From Stropharia rugosoannulata (taxonomy: Eukaryota > Basidiomycota > Agaricomycetes > Agaricales > Strophariaceae), in contig JANCIK010000009.1 in NCBI GenBank assembly GCA_028532985.1, forward strand, positions 1,798,001 to 1,862,000: 64,000 nucleotides of DNA, in the 5' to 3' direction. This document shows, piece after piece, positions 11,752-23,223 of this stretch. Made by a program: the position numbers and the translations under genes. Numbering within the stretch: position 1 is the stretch's first letter; each line of letters opens with the position of its first letter. The notes under the pieces were generated by a model. That model was not told the origin of the DNA. It worked only from the letters and a program-made list of their open reading frames with translations, and made no database searches.

Positions 11752-13736
11752 TCAAATCCCTCTGATCAAAACCAGATCGCCTTCCGTCAAACAAACGACA
11801 ACCCCATCGCCCTGTTTGCCCCCACGAGATTTAACATAACCAACACCCAACAGAGCACCACCACTCCCGTCGTCGACCTGCAATACAGATTGTTTCGACC
11901 AATTGTCTTTGGCTTTGGCTGGAGATCGATATAGATAAACGTTTGCACCGCGATCGCGTGTACTACCGCCTTCGAAGGCCAATACTCCGCGAGCGGGAAG
12001 GTCGTACGTAAATCGCGTGTCTTGTTTCGAGGCAAGTACAAATGCCAGTGCGGAATATGTCGATGTATGTTTCCACGCCGAAGGCGCAGCGGGGTCAAAT
12101 GAGAATACTGCTCCATCAAGGTCGCGCTTTACCACAATTTGGAGGTTTCTCGAGCCTTCCGCCACAGATCCCGGCATGGGAATTGCTAGGACAGTCAGCG
12201 GGTCTGCCGCCCAAGAGTCCGTCTTGTACCAGCTGGGAGTTGCGCCGTCGTCTTGTACCCATGTCACCCAGGCCTGTCTGCCAACTGAAGCATCGGCTTC
12301 TTCGTCCATCTCTCCTTCTCCTAGACTTGGAATTCCACGGCCGAGTCCGAGGCCAGACGCATCCTCACCTGTCTTGAGCGCCGCCGTATATTTTTCGAGG
12401 GACTCTCGAATATGCCACAGTTCAGACGGATCGAGCGTTTCAGGTACTTCGGCGTTGTCTGAGGTGGTTCCAGAAGACGCAAATACGTGCATCCAGCGCG
12501 TCCCATCGTTCTTCTTCTCCATATGCAAGGTCAGCAGGCCATACGAGTGCTCCCCCTCCCGATCCCATGTCCAGAAGCAAGACGTCGGATTGACACCGTC
12601 CCAAAGAGTGGCGGCAGAGTAGCGCGGAATGGGAATTGTTTCCCCGTTCTCGGTTGTGATAGGATCTGCGTCAACGTGAAGTGTGAGTGTGTTGACGCTA
12701 AATAGTACCCTCATCTTTTCTTTCGAAGTGTTGGAAGGCAACGGGAATGCCACTGTCACTGCGTCCGAGGTCTGCGTCCATGAATAGGGATGTGGCTTTT
12801 CTGGCTTGTTCGCTGATTCATCGTCAAGATTTTCATTAGCCCGTGGAATAGGTGCTAATTCGTCCGGTTGTGGTTCGTATGGTTTTGGAACAGGAGCGTT
12901 AGGATCCTGGTATGCAGACCCGCCGAGAATGAAATATGAGTTTACTTCATCAAGGAACGACGCATAGAGAGGTACGTCCTGTCCTCTGCGATGCCAAATA
13001 ATTTCTAGCTGTCGAACCTCGTCACTGGAGCGCAAAGACAACAAGTCGATCTTTGCAGCCCAGATATCGAACTCGGGCGCCGCTAAAGATTTTTTTCCGT
13101 CCGATGGGTAGAAGCGCGAAGAAAGCAACACAACAGCTGTTACAGGCGATGGCCTATGGACGTGGTGCAGCCTGAATGGCGCATCTACTGCACCTCCTGT
13201 CCGCAGACTAAAAGTCCCAATTGGATGCGACTCACCGCTATCCTTGATTGGGAGGATGTACAGAAGGCCGTTCCCATCTGACACGGCCAGCGTCGTCGGA
13301 CTGATAAACAGGCTCGAGGGATATTCGCGTTGAACACCTCCAGTCGAGGACGTATCCATAGACGCAGCCATCTCGTATACTACTCGGAAAGAAGGGCTTT
13401 TCAAGTCCTACTTTACATAGAGATGATTAACGTGTCATATCAAGAAGGGCCTGCGTAACTCACCTCAGACACTGGTTGAACTCCAATCAAACAAACGTTT
13501 AGATCCTCATCTATATAAACGGCGTTTCCAGTTTCGCTATCGACAGTTAGATGGTTGTGAGAGATTCTGCTGCGCATTTCCTGGAAAGAGAGAGGCGTCT
13601 TGCCAGACGCGGTGGCCTGTGTTGGTTTACGCGACAACTTGTATCGCGAGACTGCTTGATCTTGCGGAATCAATTCTAGCTTGTAACCGTCAAATTTAGG
13701 ATTTAGCAGAGCTTTGTTGATAGGAAAGAGATCCAT
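11752..13736 (-). CDS. NUDCD1-like CS-domain protein
   Basis: Two exons, 13464-13736 and 11752-13407, joined by a 56-base intron with GTGAGT donor and GTAG acceptor. The start gives MDLFPINKALLNPKFDGYKL, the conserved N-terminus of NudC-domain-containing protein 1 (human CML66). Total length is about 640 residues, slightly longer than the animal protein. A beta-rich region (LFISPTTLAVSDGNGLLYIL) precedes a CS/p23-like domain, PHPYSWTQTSDAVTVAFPLP. A second WD-like half follows (CFWTWDREGEHSYGLLTLHM; LGVGYVKSRGGKQGDG). CS domains of this type act as co-chaperone modules for Hsp90 or dynein regulators; the fungal role is unknown. It shares a 263-base divergent promoter region with the ENTH gene starting at 14000. 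Confidence 0.88.
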
Positions 13737-13999
13737 TGCGAATGTATTTAAGCCTATGGTTTAGTAATAAGTAGAACAAGCGGAGATCGTGATGATGGTG
13801 AGCAGGAGAGAGAGATTATGACGACAATCTCGGTCCGCGAACCGTCCGTGTTACTGAGTCACCCCACATGACACATCTGAGCTGTGTGATGGGTGACACT
13901 AACGGTTGGCCGCGGCGCTGACGGTGCCCTTGCTAACGTGCAGCCACCTCGATCGACCTCCCGCTTACCACAGGCTTGCTCGCCTCCTCTTCGCCCGCC

Positions 14000-15990
14000 A
14001 TGGACAAACTAGAATCCCTTACAAGCACCTTGCAAAACATTACGCTCTATGACATCAAAAGCATGTACAATCAGGTTCGTATGTTTTCGTCGCTTCATAG
14101 TAATAGGTATCTTATGGTGCTGACGACCGCTCTCTAGGCGAAAAATGTCGTCCTGAATGTTAGTGAGATGGAGGCAAAAGTTAGGGAGGCTACCAACGAT
14201 GACCCTTGGTGCGTCCGATATTGATATGCAGACCGTAACGATAAAACTCATTAGTCTTTTAGGGGTGCAAGTTCTACTCTGATGCAGGAGATCGCTCAAG
14301 GGTATGCGTTGTTCGTAACAAATGGAATCTTTCTCATAACAACCTATTTTCCTCATAATGCAGCACTTTCCATTTGTGAGTATACAATTCATCGTCATTT
14401 GCACCGACGTTTTAACACTGCTTGTTTCGTAGCCAATACTTCAACGAGATCATGCCAAGTATCTATTCCAGATTCATGGAGAAAGAGGCTCGACAATGGC
14501 GCCAGATATACAAGGTACTTATTATCGAGACCTGTCGATTTGATTTGTGCTGACGAGCTACAGGCTTTGCAACTGTTAGAATATCTCATTAAGCATGGCT
14601 CGGAACGGGTAGTTGACGATGCTCGATCTCATATTTCAACACTTAAAATGCTCCGCAATTTCCATTACATTGACGATAAAGGCAAGGATGAAGGAATTAA
14701 TGGTGAGTTCATGATTAATTAAATTACTTTAGTATCTAATAACTGACCCTGTATTAAGTACGCAACCGTTCCCGAGAACTCGTCGAGCTTTTATCGGATG
14801 TCGAAAAGATTCGTACAGAGCGAAGAAAAGCTAAGGCCAACAAGAATAAATATATTGGTGTCGGTAATGACGGTATGGGTATGGGCATGAGTTTCGAAAG
14901 TGGCGGAGGAGGACGATACGGCGGATTCGGAAGTGACAGCCTTGGAGGAGGAGGAGGTTCATCGAGCTATGGAAACGGTCCGCAAGCGCTTCTCTCTTTC
15001 CCAGATATACTGAGATTAACGTCATCGTAGATTATAGCGGTGGTGGCGGCAGCTCGAGTCGTGGTGGATTCAGTGACAACAGCAGCCGCCGACAATTCGA
15101 GGAATACGATGCTGGTGGCGACGAAGTAGGAGGAAGTACACCAGTTCGATCCAACTCTGCGCGCGCGCCGCCTGTGAGAAAGGCTACAGCGCCTCCTCCA
15201 CCTCCCCCTGCTCCCGCCCCTGTGGTCGATCTATTGGGCGATTTCGATGACACGCCCAGTGTCCCGGCTCCTGCAGTAAACAAAGCACTTCCCGCTGTTT
15301 CTAACACGCTAGCGAGCATTGACGGTCAGTTTCAAGATAATATTCTCTTTGCATGCTCTAAATTATTTCGATGTAGATGATGACTTCGCCGACTTCCAGG
15401 CAGCTCCAGTCGCAGCCCCTGCTGCCCCTGTATCTGTAGCAGCACCGGCTCCTGCACCCACACAGGCTGGAGCACAACAGAACATTATGGCTCTCTTCAA
15501 TGCCCAGCCTATCCAACCCACCGCAAGTCCCGCATTCAGGCCGCAACAGGCATCTCCGGCCTTTGTCCCGCCCGCAATGGCTATGGGAGGCCATCGTCCC
15601 GCGTCGTCAATCTCATCCATCTCGACGCCTGGAAACTATGCTGCGCCCCAGCACCAAGCACCGAACTACTTTGGTGGGGCCGCGCCCATGAGGCCCGTTT
15701 CCTCTGCGTCCCCAGCCAAAGTTGGTGGCGCTGCTACGTCTAAGGCGTCCGCCGCCCCCGCTAAGAACGACAACTTCGGTGATCTGTGGTCGATGTCACT
15801 TGGCAGCGTGTCAACGAACAAGCCCGCCTCTGGACCGACCAAGTCTATCAAGGATCTGGAGAAGGAGAAGGCCACAGCTGGTCTGTGGGGCCAGAAGAAG
15901 CCAGCAGGAGGCGTGCCTCCGCCTGCATTTGGCTCTTTTGGAAATGCGGCGCCGGCCTCATCTGGCGGGGATGATGACCTTTTGCTGTGA
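14000..15990 (+). CDS. ENT3: ENTH-domain clathrin adaptor, Ent3/epsinR-like
   Basis: Spliced gene. The N-terminal ENTH domain (about residues 10-150) is clear: MDKLESLTSTLQNITLYDIK, EAKVREATNDDPWGASSTLM, a Tyr-rich helix with RFMEKEARQWRQIYKALQLL, EYLIKHGSERVVDDAR and LLSDVEKIRTERRKAKANK. A Gly/Ser-rich linker and a Pro run follow. Adaptor-binding peptides come next: VVDLLGDFDD and DDDFADFQ, which resemble the acidic-Phe motifs that bind the ears of gamma-adaptin and GGA. The protein ends GGDDDLLL, a clathrin-box-like terminus. These peptides, together with the lack of visible UIMs or NPF repeats, favour the Ent3/epsinR (Golgi-endosome) group over endocytic epsins. An intron splits the linker near 14985-15030. 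Confidence 0.88.
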
Positions 15991-18900
15991 TTGTAATTAC
16001 TTATGGAAGTTTGTGGGATGCATTAGATTCTTCAGTTCTTTCTTTTAATATTATCTCTTTCGTTGCTTATTGGATGCAGCATGGAAGTTGCTGTACTGCT
16101 TTCATTGAAGGAATACACACGTCTTCAATGTAACACTACTGGATCGCAATGGTACTATCCACACTTGATCCACACTGATAAAAATGCAATTTCCAAAAGC
16201 CTGCTGCATACTACAGCAGTCGGACGCATGGTGGCATACCGACAATGGCGCAGAAGGTTCGAACTCAGGAAAAAAGGTTCAAATTTGCGAAAATTATCGC
16301 TTACGTCTTTCACAAAGTTATACACATCTATATACATTTTTATGACAGAAAAGTCATTTTAACAACCTGATCTCATTAAGATTCAATCAGTCTTCATGAA
16401 CTTCAATATACAATGGGAACATATTTTATTGCAGAACCACCAAATTTATTCTACTTCTGCTAGCCGCCTTTCAAGCACCTAACCAAAGGTACTGTCACCA
16501 AGGACTGAAGCTAGGCTAGAAAATAAAATCTAGTAGTGTGGGGTTTCCAAAAATTGCTGTACCCGAAGGTACAAACGGGTTCGGATGTATAATTTGCAAT
16601 CAGCAAAAAAACTGTGCCTCGGTAGAAACCTCACTGGCGACAGTACATGCCCGAGCACAAGAGATAAAGATCCCAAATGCACCCGACGCGCTTTATATAC
16701 CTTGGACTCTGCGCACGGACCAGTGTGTGAAGGTCATGTGACCGAGGCACTTGGTGTGGCGGATTTTGAACTTCAGACGCGTCCCGCGACTTATCTTTTG
16801 TTTTTGACATACTTTTCTGGTTGTGTGGGCCTACCAAAGCTATACGGTAATTTATTATTATATAAGATGAAAACTCCTTAGCGCTTTGAACCGCTCGCAC
16901 TGTTTCTTTCGACCATGTTCGCCCGAGTAAAAGATTCAGAACGCGGGTATCGACACTCATTCTTGGGCCGAAGTTTCATAGGGACAACTTGCCTCTTTCA
17001 AATGATAGCGCGCATGCGCAGTTGTGGCTAAACAATTGGTTACTCGTTCACGAGGGCAGCCGATACGCACATCACACGACTTCACCGCCAGAACCTATGC
17101 CAGGCACTACAGTTCCCTGCACGACACCTTGATACCGCACACTGTGTGGGCTCTTATCACTCATGTCGGGTCATATCAGTTTGGGAATACATAGGTAAGT
17201 CTTAGGCGCCTAGTGAAACGCATGGCCACGGTGCGTTCGGAGCCGCTCTGTCAACCAGGAGACAGCCACTGGCAATTGACGCCTGCCCGCGACTCGGACA
17301 CGCAACACACGGGACTCGGCTCGTCATGATATAATGAAGTTGGTACTGACTGAGCGCCTACACGTAGAACAGAATTGCATACGCACAGAAAAAAAAACGG
17401 CCGGCACAAGTAGAGCTCTCTCCCCCACATTCTCCCCACATCTTACCCTGCCTCGCCCCTTCCCGCACCAGTGGTTCCCTCATGGGGATGATGGAAATAG
17501 GGGTGGAGAAGTATGGGGAACCGGAATGGAGAAACGGCTAGTTAAGCGATAAGCGCTCGTAAATTGATGCACAATTTTTTACACACAACTGAATCAGACT
17601 GTATTCTGGCAGACCCGCAAACCGAGCGCAATACCTCCAGTCCAGCTGTCTGGAGAGGTATGGGCCATATATATACCATCTGAATCCCGTCGGCAGTCTG
17701 ATTAGGCGCCGTGGATGCAATAAACTTATTAAATGAACCGCCACGGCGCAGATAAGTTAGCGCTTGATGTTCGGGAGCCTATGTATGCATAGTTATAGTT
17801 ATCCAGGTAAGGACTTGCATACCGTCTGCCATAGTGGCGCGCTTAGGTTCCAACCGCACCTGAAGTTTGAACCTACCTAAACAGCTGAGCAGCTGAATCC
17901 AGCGGCGTCGCTAGCCAAAAAAATGAAATGGAGTGCGACTTTCGATTTTTGCACGCTTAGCCATGAACTTTGGACGGTGAGTAGTGGTGTACGTGGACGT
18001 TGAATGTCGAATCTTAATTATCGACGTTTGAAAGTGAGGCTCCAACCACCCTGTATTGTCGTTAGGGTGCGTCGGGTTTGAGCGCGTGCCGTCATTCTTA
18101 CCACTGTTAAAATGAACTATATAGCGGCACGCACATTTATCCTCTAAACGGACAAGTGGCTTACAAGTGAAATAAAAGTAAAGTAAACCGAAAAATATAC
18201 CGAGAGAGTAGATTGAGAATAAGTAATGGCGTACATCATTGCGGGCTGGCATCCTAACTTTGCTCAATCTCCCAAACGCCACACGAACCTACAGCCATTG
18301 ACTTGTTCAAGTTTTGGGATGTAGAGCACGTATAAACGTACTTAAACACGTACTAATGCCGCATCCCTTAAAAAGCTCGTGATTCGAAGAACACAGTTCT
18401 TTAAGGGATGATAATCAAAGAGGCCCCAGACAGTATCCTCGTTTCATCCTTGCCAATCTACTACTCCACGTCGCACAGAGCAGTACACTGGCATATTGCA
18501 AGTCGCAGGTATTTTTTACTTACCAAGGCTGCAATAATAACTTCGACACAGCCATCTTATCTTCTTCTCTTTTTCTTCTTCTTTGTCTCATCATCATCAT
18601 CATCTGCTTCTCCTTCTTCAGGGGAGAGGGAAGCAGTCCAAGTTAATATACGTCCAATAACCTTTCTTCGTTCTATGTATTTTTACTCAAGTCCTACAAT
18701 TCCAGACTCCAGAGTCGAAGGAAGGAACTTGGGGGTTTTAAAATAGTGTTTTTAAAAAATTGCAAGAAAATGAACCATGCACGCTCACACATTGACTCTG
18801 CGCATCGATGTCAAAGTGATTGCAAACAGGCATACGCATAAAGGCAGTCGAGGAGTACGAGCGGGGTTAGCGGCGACTTCTTAGGTACACCGTATGGCAT

Positions 18901-19664
18901 ACGATGTAAGTAACTGCTTTTTTGTAGTGTGTAGGGCGGTGTATGTTTACAGAGGTGTGGTAGGGTGTGTGGCGAGCTAGAATAGTAGGTGTGTGTAAGG
19001 GTAGCGCAAGGCAGGGGTACATAGACAGACAGAATCAAGGCTCGAGGCCCTATGCGAGTAAGCCCACCTCGGTGACCTGTGTAGGCGTAGCGAGGTACAG
19101 CAAGTAAACGCAAAACCAGAGAAAAGCCAAATTCAAATCCAGAGCTAGAGCCAAAGCCAGCCAGAGCCAAATCCAGAGCCATCCCAAATGCAGTCATGAT
19201 TGATCAAAGCTTGAAGATGCCATGCAATGCATAAAGCGGTGAGGGCGGGGGCGGAGAAATAGGTGGCAGGCGTGGGCAAGTGAACTGTATTGGGTGCAAC
19301 AACAAGTTGCGGCGGCCGCAGGTCAAAGGGTGTGTGTTGGGGGCGGCTTGTTGTGTGATGGGATACGGTTTGGACGGCTGATGGACAGATGAGGGATGGG
19401 AAAGCATAGCACGATAGATGCGTGATGGGCATGCGGGGGCAAGGCGGCGCTAACTTTGTCAATTATGCGCTTTGGGGTGTGGATGTATGCGCTTTGCTGT
19501 GAATATGTATGCACTTTGCTGCGAGTGTATGCGCCTTGGTGTGGATGTATGCACTTTGGTGTGGATGTATGCGCGCGAAAGAGCATTTTAGTAAGAAAAA
19601 AAACGGTGATGGTACAGTACGACAAGTTTAGAGCAGGGTATCAGAATAGGTAGTAGAAATGGGG
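15991..19664. other. Gene-poor 3.7 kb region
   Basis: Both flanking genes point into this region with their 3' ends. I found no open frame with a conserved domain, no credible exon chain and no tRNA. Contents worth naming are a (CAT)n-type run near 18588-18604, a repetitive stretch with repeated agagcc words near 19140-19185, and the minisatellite at 19465-19568. The region has many stops in all frames. Confidence 0.5.
19465..19568. repeat. Minisatellite, five units of 20-22 bases
   Basis: Five head-to-tail units start at 19465, 19487, 19509, 19529 and 19549. The consensus is atgcgctttggtgtggatgt. The first two units are 22 bases and the last three are 20. A partial sixth unit begins at 19569. 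The array lies about 100 bases beyond the 3' end of the minus-strand membrane-protein gene. Confidence 0.85.
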
Positions 19665-20510
19665 TCATAGCGCAGGGCGCGGGTCGTGTGTGTTCGGTGC
19701 GTCGTCTTCGATGTCATCGTCATCCTCGTCGTCTGCGTCCTCGACAAGAGGAAGCTCTTGACCAGGGCTCGCAGGGCGCGGGTCATCACTGGGCTGCGGG
19801 GTAGCAGGCTGCTCCTGGAGGACGTCACGGCCGCGGCTGCGCGGGCGGCCGTCGGGGCGGTAGTGCGCACGGGTGACACCGATGACGAGCTCGGGCAGGC
19901 GGGCATCGTCCTCTGCGTGCTTCTGTGAGGGCATGGCAACGAGTACTGCGACCTGAAGCATCTCGATGCGGATCTTGAAGCCGGGCGGGGCTACGGGGGT
20001 GCGCGGGCCCGCCGGTGGGGGAGTCTGCGGGGGCGTGGGGGGCACGGGGCGCCAGAGACGGCGCAGGAAGCTGGGTGCCGGGGTAGGCAGAAGAGGCTCT
20101 GGGGATGGCGGGGGCGCGGGGGCAGAGGATGGGCGCAGGCGCCGCTTGACGAAGACGGGCTGGGATGCGAGGGGCTGTGGGGGGTCAGTGGGAGACAAAG
20201 GGGAGTGCAGACGACGCACGGTGATGGCGGGCCAGACGGGCTCTGCGGGGGAGAGGTAGGCTGTGCGGAGCGGCGGGCGGTGGCCAAGACGGCGGCGGCG
20301 GGAGCCCTGGGCGCGGGGTGCGAGAAAAAGGCCAGCAGCGCGTGCTTGCTCGACGCGGCGGTGGTAGCGGCGACGGAGGAGGAAGGAGCGGAGGACGATG
20401 AGGCAGGATACGGCGAGGAGGAGGAAGAGGGTTGCGAGGAAGGTGACGAGGTAGAGATTGCTCGACACCTGCGCCGAGGGCGGGGGCGCAGGGGACGTGG
20501 TGGGATCCAT
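19665..20510 (-). CDS. Single-pass membrane protein with proline-rich tail
   Basis: Intronless, 281 residues from MDPTTSPAPPPSAQ. I cannot name a family. A short extracellular or luminal N-terminus is followed by one membrane span at about residues 17-40 (NLYLVTFLATLFLLLAVSCL), then a strongly basic stop-transfer stretch (RSFLLRRRYHRR). This implies an N-out, C-in topology. The cytosolic part is Pro/Arg-rich. It contains a hydrophobic patch, FKIRIEMLQVAVLVAMPSQ, that looks conserved by its contrast with the low-complexity surroundings, and ends in an acidic tail (EDADDEDDDDIEDD). The gene is very GC-rich and is transcribed divergently from the membrane protein at 20570, with 59 bases between start codons. 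Confidence 0.8.
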   Translation of the reverse strand: MDPTTSPAPPPSAQVSSNLYLVTFLATLFLLLAVSCLIVLRSFLLRRRYHRRVEQARAAGLFLAPRAQGSRRRRLGHRPPLRTAYLSPAEPVWPAITVRRLHSPLSPTDPPQPLASQPVFVKRRLRPSSAPAPPPSPEPLLPTPAPSFLRRLWRPVPPTPPQTPPPAGPRTPVAPPGFKIRIEMLQVAVLVAMPSQKHAEDDARLPELVIGVTRAHYRPDGRPRSRGRDVLQEQPATPQPSDDPRPASPGQELPLVEDADDEDDDDIEDDAPNTHDPRPAL

Positions 20511-20569
20511 ATGAGAGGGGAGTGGCGGTGCAGGGGAGTTATAAAGGGGCAGAGCCAGATTGGGCCGGC
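20511..20569. promoter_or_regulatory. 59-base bidirectional promoter between two membrane-protein genes
   Basis: The start codons at 20510 (minus) and 20570 (plus) are 59 bases apart, so the core promoters and leaders must overlap each other's coding sequence. A TATA-like ttataaag lies at 20539-20546, 24-31 bases before the plus-strand ATG. That is so close that plus-strand transcripts from it would have almost no leader, so the functional start site may lie elsewhere. Confidence 0.5.
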
Positions 20570-21691
20570 ATGTCTTCCTCTCCTCCCCTCGTGCTCCCAA
20601 ACGAGCTCAATCTGCCGCCGCACCTGAGCGCGCACAAGTACTTCCTCGTCTGCACGCTCACCGTCGCAGCCTGGGACACCCTCGTCCTCTCCCCGCGCAC
20701 ATGGCGTCTCTTCCGCCAGCCCGGCTGGCCCGCCCTCAAGATCCTCTTCCACTTCCTCCGCGTATGGATGCCCGCAGAGTTCATCGTCGTCGCCGTCGCC
20801 TTCTTTGACACAAAGTGGTCCCAGTCCCAGTGCCAGCGCTTCTATCTCTTCGAGCCCATCGCCACCGCCGTCCTCCTCGCCGCAGCCTCCGCCGTGCACG
20901 TTATCCGCATCCACGCCATCCACGACTACTCTCGCCCCGTCCTCATCCTCATGAGCGCCCTCTTTGCCCTCCAGATCGTCGTCACCGCCGTCGCCTGCGG
21001 CTTCTACCGCTCCGTGCCCCTCCTCCAGGGCCAGGGCTGCATCGCCGGCCCCCGCAGCACCTGGGTCGGCATCTACTGGGTCGCCCCCACCCTCCTCTAC
21101 CTCGCCTCCTTCGTCCTCGCCCTCCGTCGCTCCCTCGCCTCTCTCCACGCCCGCCCCATCTCAAAGTGGAAGCTCATGCTCCGCGACGGCCTCAACCTCT
21201 ACGCCGCCATCGCCGCCGTCCACCTCGTCAACGTCGTCTTTTTCTTCGCTGCACGCCCCACCGGCGTCGACGACCCCATCCGCACCATCGTCACCTCCAT
21301 GGCCGCCGTCCTCACAGCCAGCATGTCCCTCCGCATCGTCCTCTCCGTCCGCGGCTCCCTCGCCCGCGGTGGTGCATTCGCCCTCAGCGCCTCCTCTGCA
21401 GGCCAGACCTCGTCCCGCACCACCCACGTCCTCAGCGGCGGTCCTGCTGCACCAGGCGCTCGCTCCACCGCACACGGCACCACCCATGCCATCTCCACCC
21501 ACAACGCACACGGCACCTACACCCTCGACGAGCTGCGCGGCAAGCCCGAGGGCGCCTGGTCCGCAGACGCCGACTCGGAGGGCGGCGATGCAAAACCCGG
21601 CATCGCTATCGGCGACCCAAGCGATCCCGGCGTCAAGGTCACCATCGACCGCGAGATTGGCTACGATCAGACCGAGCGCTACAGAAAATAA
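20570..21691 (+). CDS. Multi-pass membrane protein, DUF6533-like
   Basis: Intronless, 373 residues from MSSSPPLVLPNELNLPPH. The N-terminal segment HKYFLVCTLTVAAWDTLVLS followed by RTWRLFRQPGW resembles the DUF6533 domain that begins a very large Agaricomycete family of six- or seven-span membrane proteins of unknown function. Further spans follow, for example around EFIVVAVAFFD, PIATAVLLAAASAVHVIRI, LILMSALFALQIVVTAVACG, IYWVAPTLLYLASFVLAL and AAIAAVHLVNVVFFFAA. The C-terminal 110 residues are Ser/Thr/His-rich and hydrophilic. GC content and third-position C use are markedly higher than in genes on either side, and the long overlapping open frames here are a by-product of that composition. 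Partner or ligand cannot be inferred. Confidence 0.82.
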   Translation: MSSSPPLVLPNELNLPPHLSAHKYFLVCTLTVAAWDTLVLSPRTWRLFRQPGWPALKILFHFLRVWMPAEFIVVAVAFFDTKWSQSQCQRFYLFEPIATAVLLAAASAVHVIRIHAIHDYSRPVLILMSALFALQIVVTAVACGFYRSVPLLQGQGCIAGPRSTWVGIYWVAPTLLYLASFVLALRRSLASLHARPISKWKLMLRDGLNLYAAIAAVHLVNVVFFFAARPTGVDDPIRTIVTSMAAVLTASMSLRIVLSVRGSLARGGAFALSASSAGQTSSRTTHVLSGGPAAPGARSTAHGTTHAISTHNAHGTYTLDELRGKPEGAWSADADSEGGDAKPGIAIGDPSDPGVKVTIDREIGYDQTERYRK

Positions 21692-23223
21692 TCCTCTCCT
21701 ACGTATCTATCTGTCTATCTATCTATCCACCTATCTATCCTCTTCGTTACCCCTTCGTTACCCCTCTATTCGTTACCCTATCCTTGCGTTGTACATACAT
21801 ACATATGCCCATCAGCTGATATCCGCTATAACATTCCACTCTCCGTTCAAACCCCGCCGTGCATAACCTGAGCGAAAAATAAGTTAACTGCATCAGTCCA
21901 CGCGAGGTCCTATCACGATCATGATCATAGAGCATGCTCTTGGTATGTATACACAGGCTTGTGCAGGGCTCTCCCTGTCCCTGCCCTTATCTCTCACTCT
22001 CCTAACACACCCTGTCTTCGAACAAACATCCTTCAAGATCATGATCATAACAGACAATTTGATGACTGCATGCACTCCGATCAGGTCTGGCCATGCTGAG
22101 CGATGGGCAGTACTTCGTTTCATGATGTACTGTCCTTTTTCCAAAAATATGCCAGCTTCCTTACTGATACTCACATGTTGCGTGTGTTTTTGCCAACTGA
22201 TTCATATTTCCCAATCGCCAACAGAGTCCGACGGAGACAGTTGTCGTACGGTACACTCGAACAATTAGAGTATTAATAAATATCAAATCATCGCACACGA
22301 TACAGGCGGCGCAGTGCATAGCCCATCCGTGTCTGAAGAAGCCTTTGATGTGTGTAGGTGTCTTATAAAAAGAAAAGAGAAGATGAAGCTGATGTTTATA
22401 CATGATGTAACTTGGAAGGCGGCTGTGTATCACTTAATGCTTATCCGTACACAAGCAACACTACACCGTGGTATAACAAATCTAACAAAGGACTTCAAAC
22501 GAGAATCTTTGCCTGCCCATTCGATCATTCCTCAAAGAAGCACGGCGTGGCAGTACAACGCACATCGACTTTGCATGCCTGATACAAGGTGAATGTCATT
22601 TAAATCGTCCAGAATTAGGGCATCAGGTATCTGTAAAGGACACCGCGTACACCCACAGAGCTTTGTTCCAGGATAAGTTGATCCCCGCGCACCGCATAGC
22701 ACATACCCAGTACCCCTTTAGATAATCAACGGCTCAGACCGCCGTATCTGTCGCTGACTGACTGATTGAATCATGGAGAGCGGGTGGGTGGGTGCCGTGT
22801 TGCTGGAAGTGTCAACGCCGTATACACTCGTAGCGAAGCGCCGGCGCCTATTTAAGCAGCGCGTCGGTACGCGTCTAAGCGAGCTGAGATGGGACGCTAT
22901 GTATGTAAATTCACTGAAGAAAAAAGCCCTTACTGAAAGTGACAAGCCCGTAGTAATGGGTAAGGCGCTAATGTGCATCAGGCAACCAGTGCCTATTAAA
23001 CAGCGTAAGTACGCGTGAAAACGCGCCACCGCACTGGAGCACGCATATTACATTACAATGACTCTAATAATTCAAAGTACATAGACAGACAAGCACAAAC
23101 AATTTGATTGAATAGCAGCTCATGCGAGCCATATTTTTGTGTGCGTATATCTACTGGCACATATGATATATGTAGTGGATTAATTACTGTAGCTATCCAA
23201 GCGCAATAAGTACGAGTTGCCCT
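21692..23223. other. Intergenic region between convergent genes
   Basis: About 1.5 kb. Besides the simple repeat at its left edge, the word gatcatgatcat occurs twice (near 21919 and 22039). A diverged direct repeat containing gcctatt-aa-cagcg and tacgcgt occurs near 22850 and 22990. No gene could be supported. Confidence 0.45.
21700..21780. repeat. Simple repeat in 3' region: TATC tetranucleotide and a cgttaccc repeat
   Basis: Just past the stop codon at 21691 there is an imperfect (tatc)n run to about 21740. It is followed by three copies of a ttcgttacccct-like unit to about 21780, probably inside the 3' UTR. Confidence 0.7.

Noticed and set aside
12017..12622. 201-codon plus-strand open frame
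   Set aside because: It lies inside the NUDCD1-like exon on the opposite strand and has no recognisable domain.
16240..16300. tRNA B-box-like word ggttcgaactc
   Set aside because: The flanks do not pair as a T stem, and no A box or acceptor stem is present.
19991..21819. Long open frames of 300-385 codons overlapping the divergent membrane-protein pair
   Set aside because: They are by-products of very high GC content. The products are monotonous (Pro/Arg/Ser or Gly/Asp/Glu) and without membrane or domain pattern.
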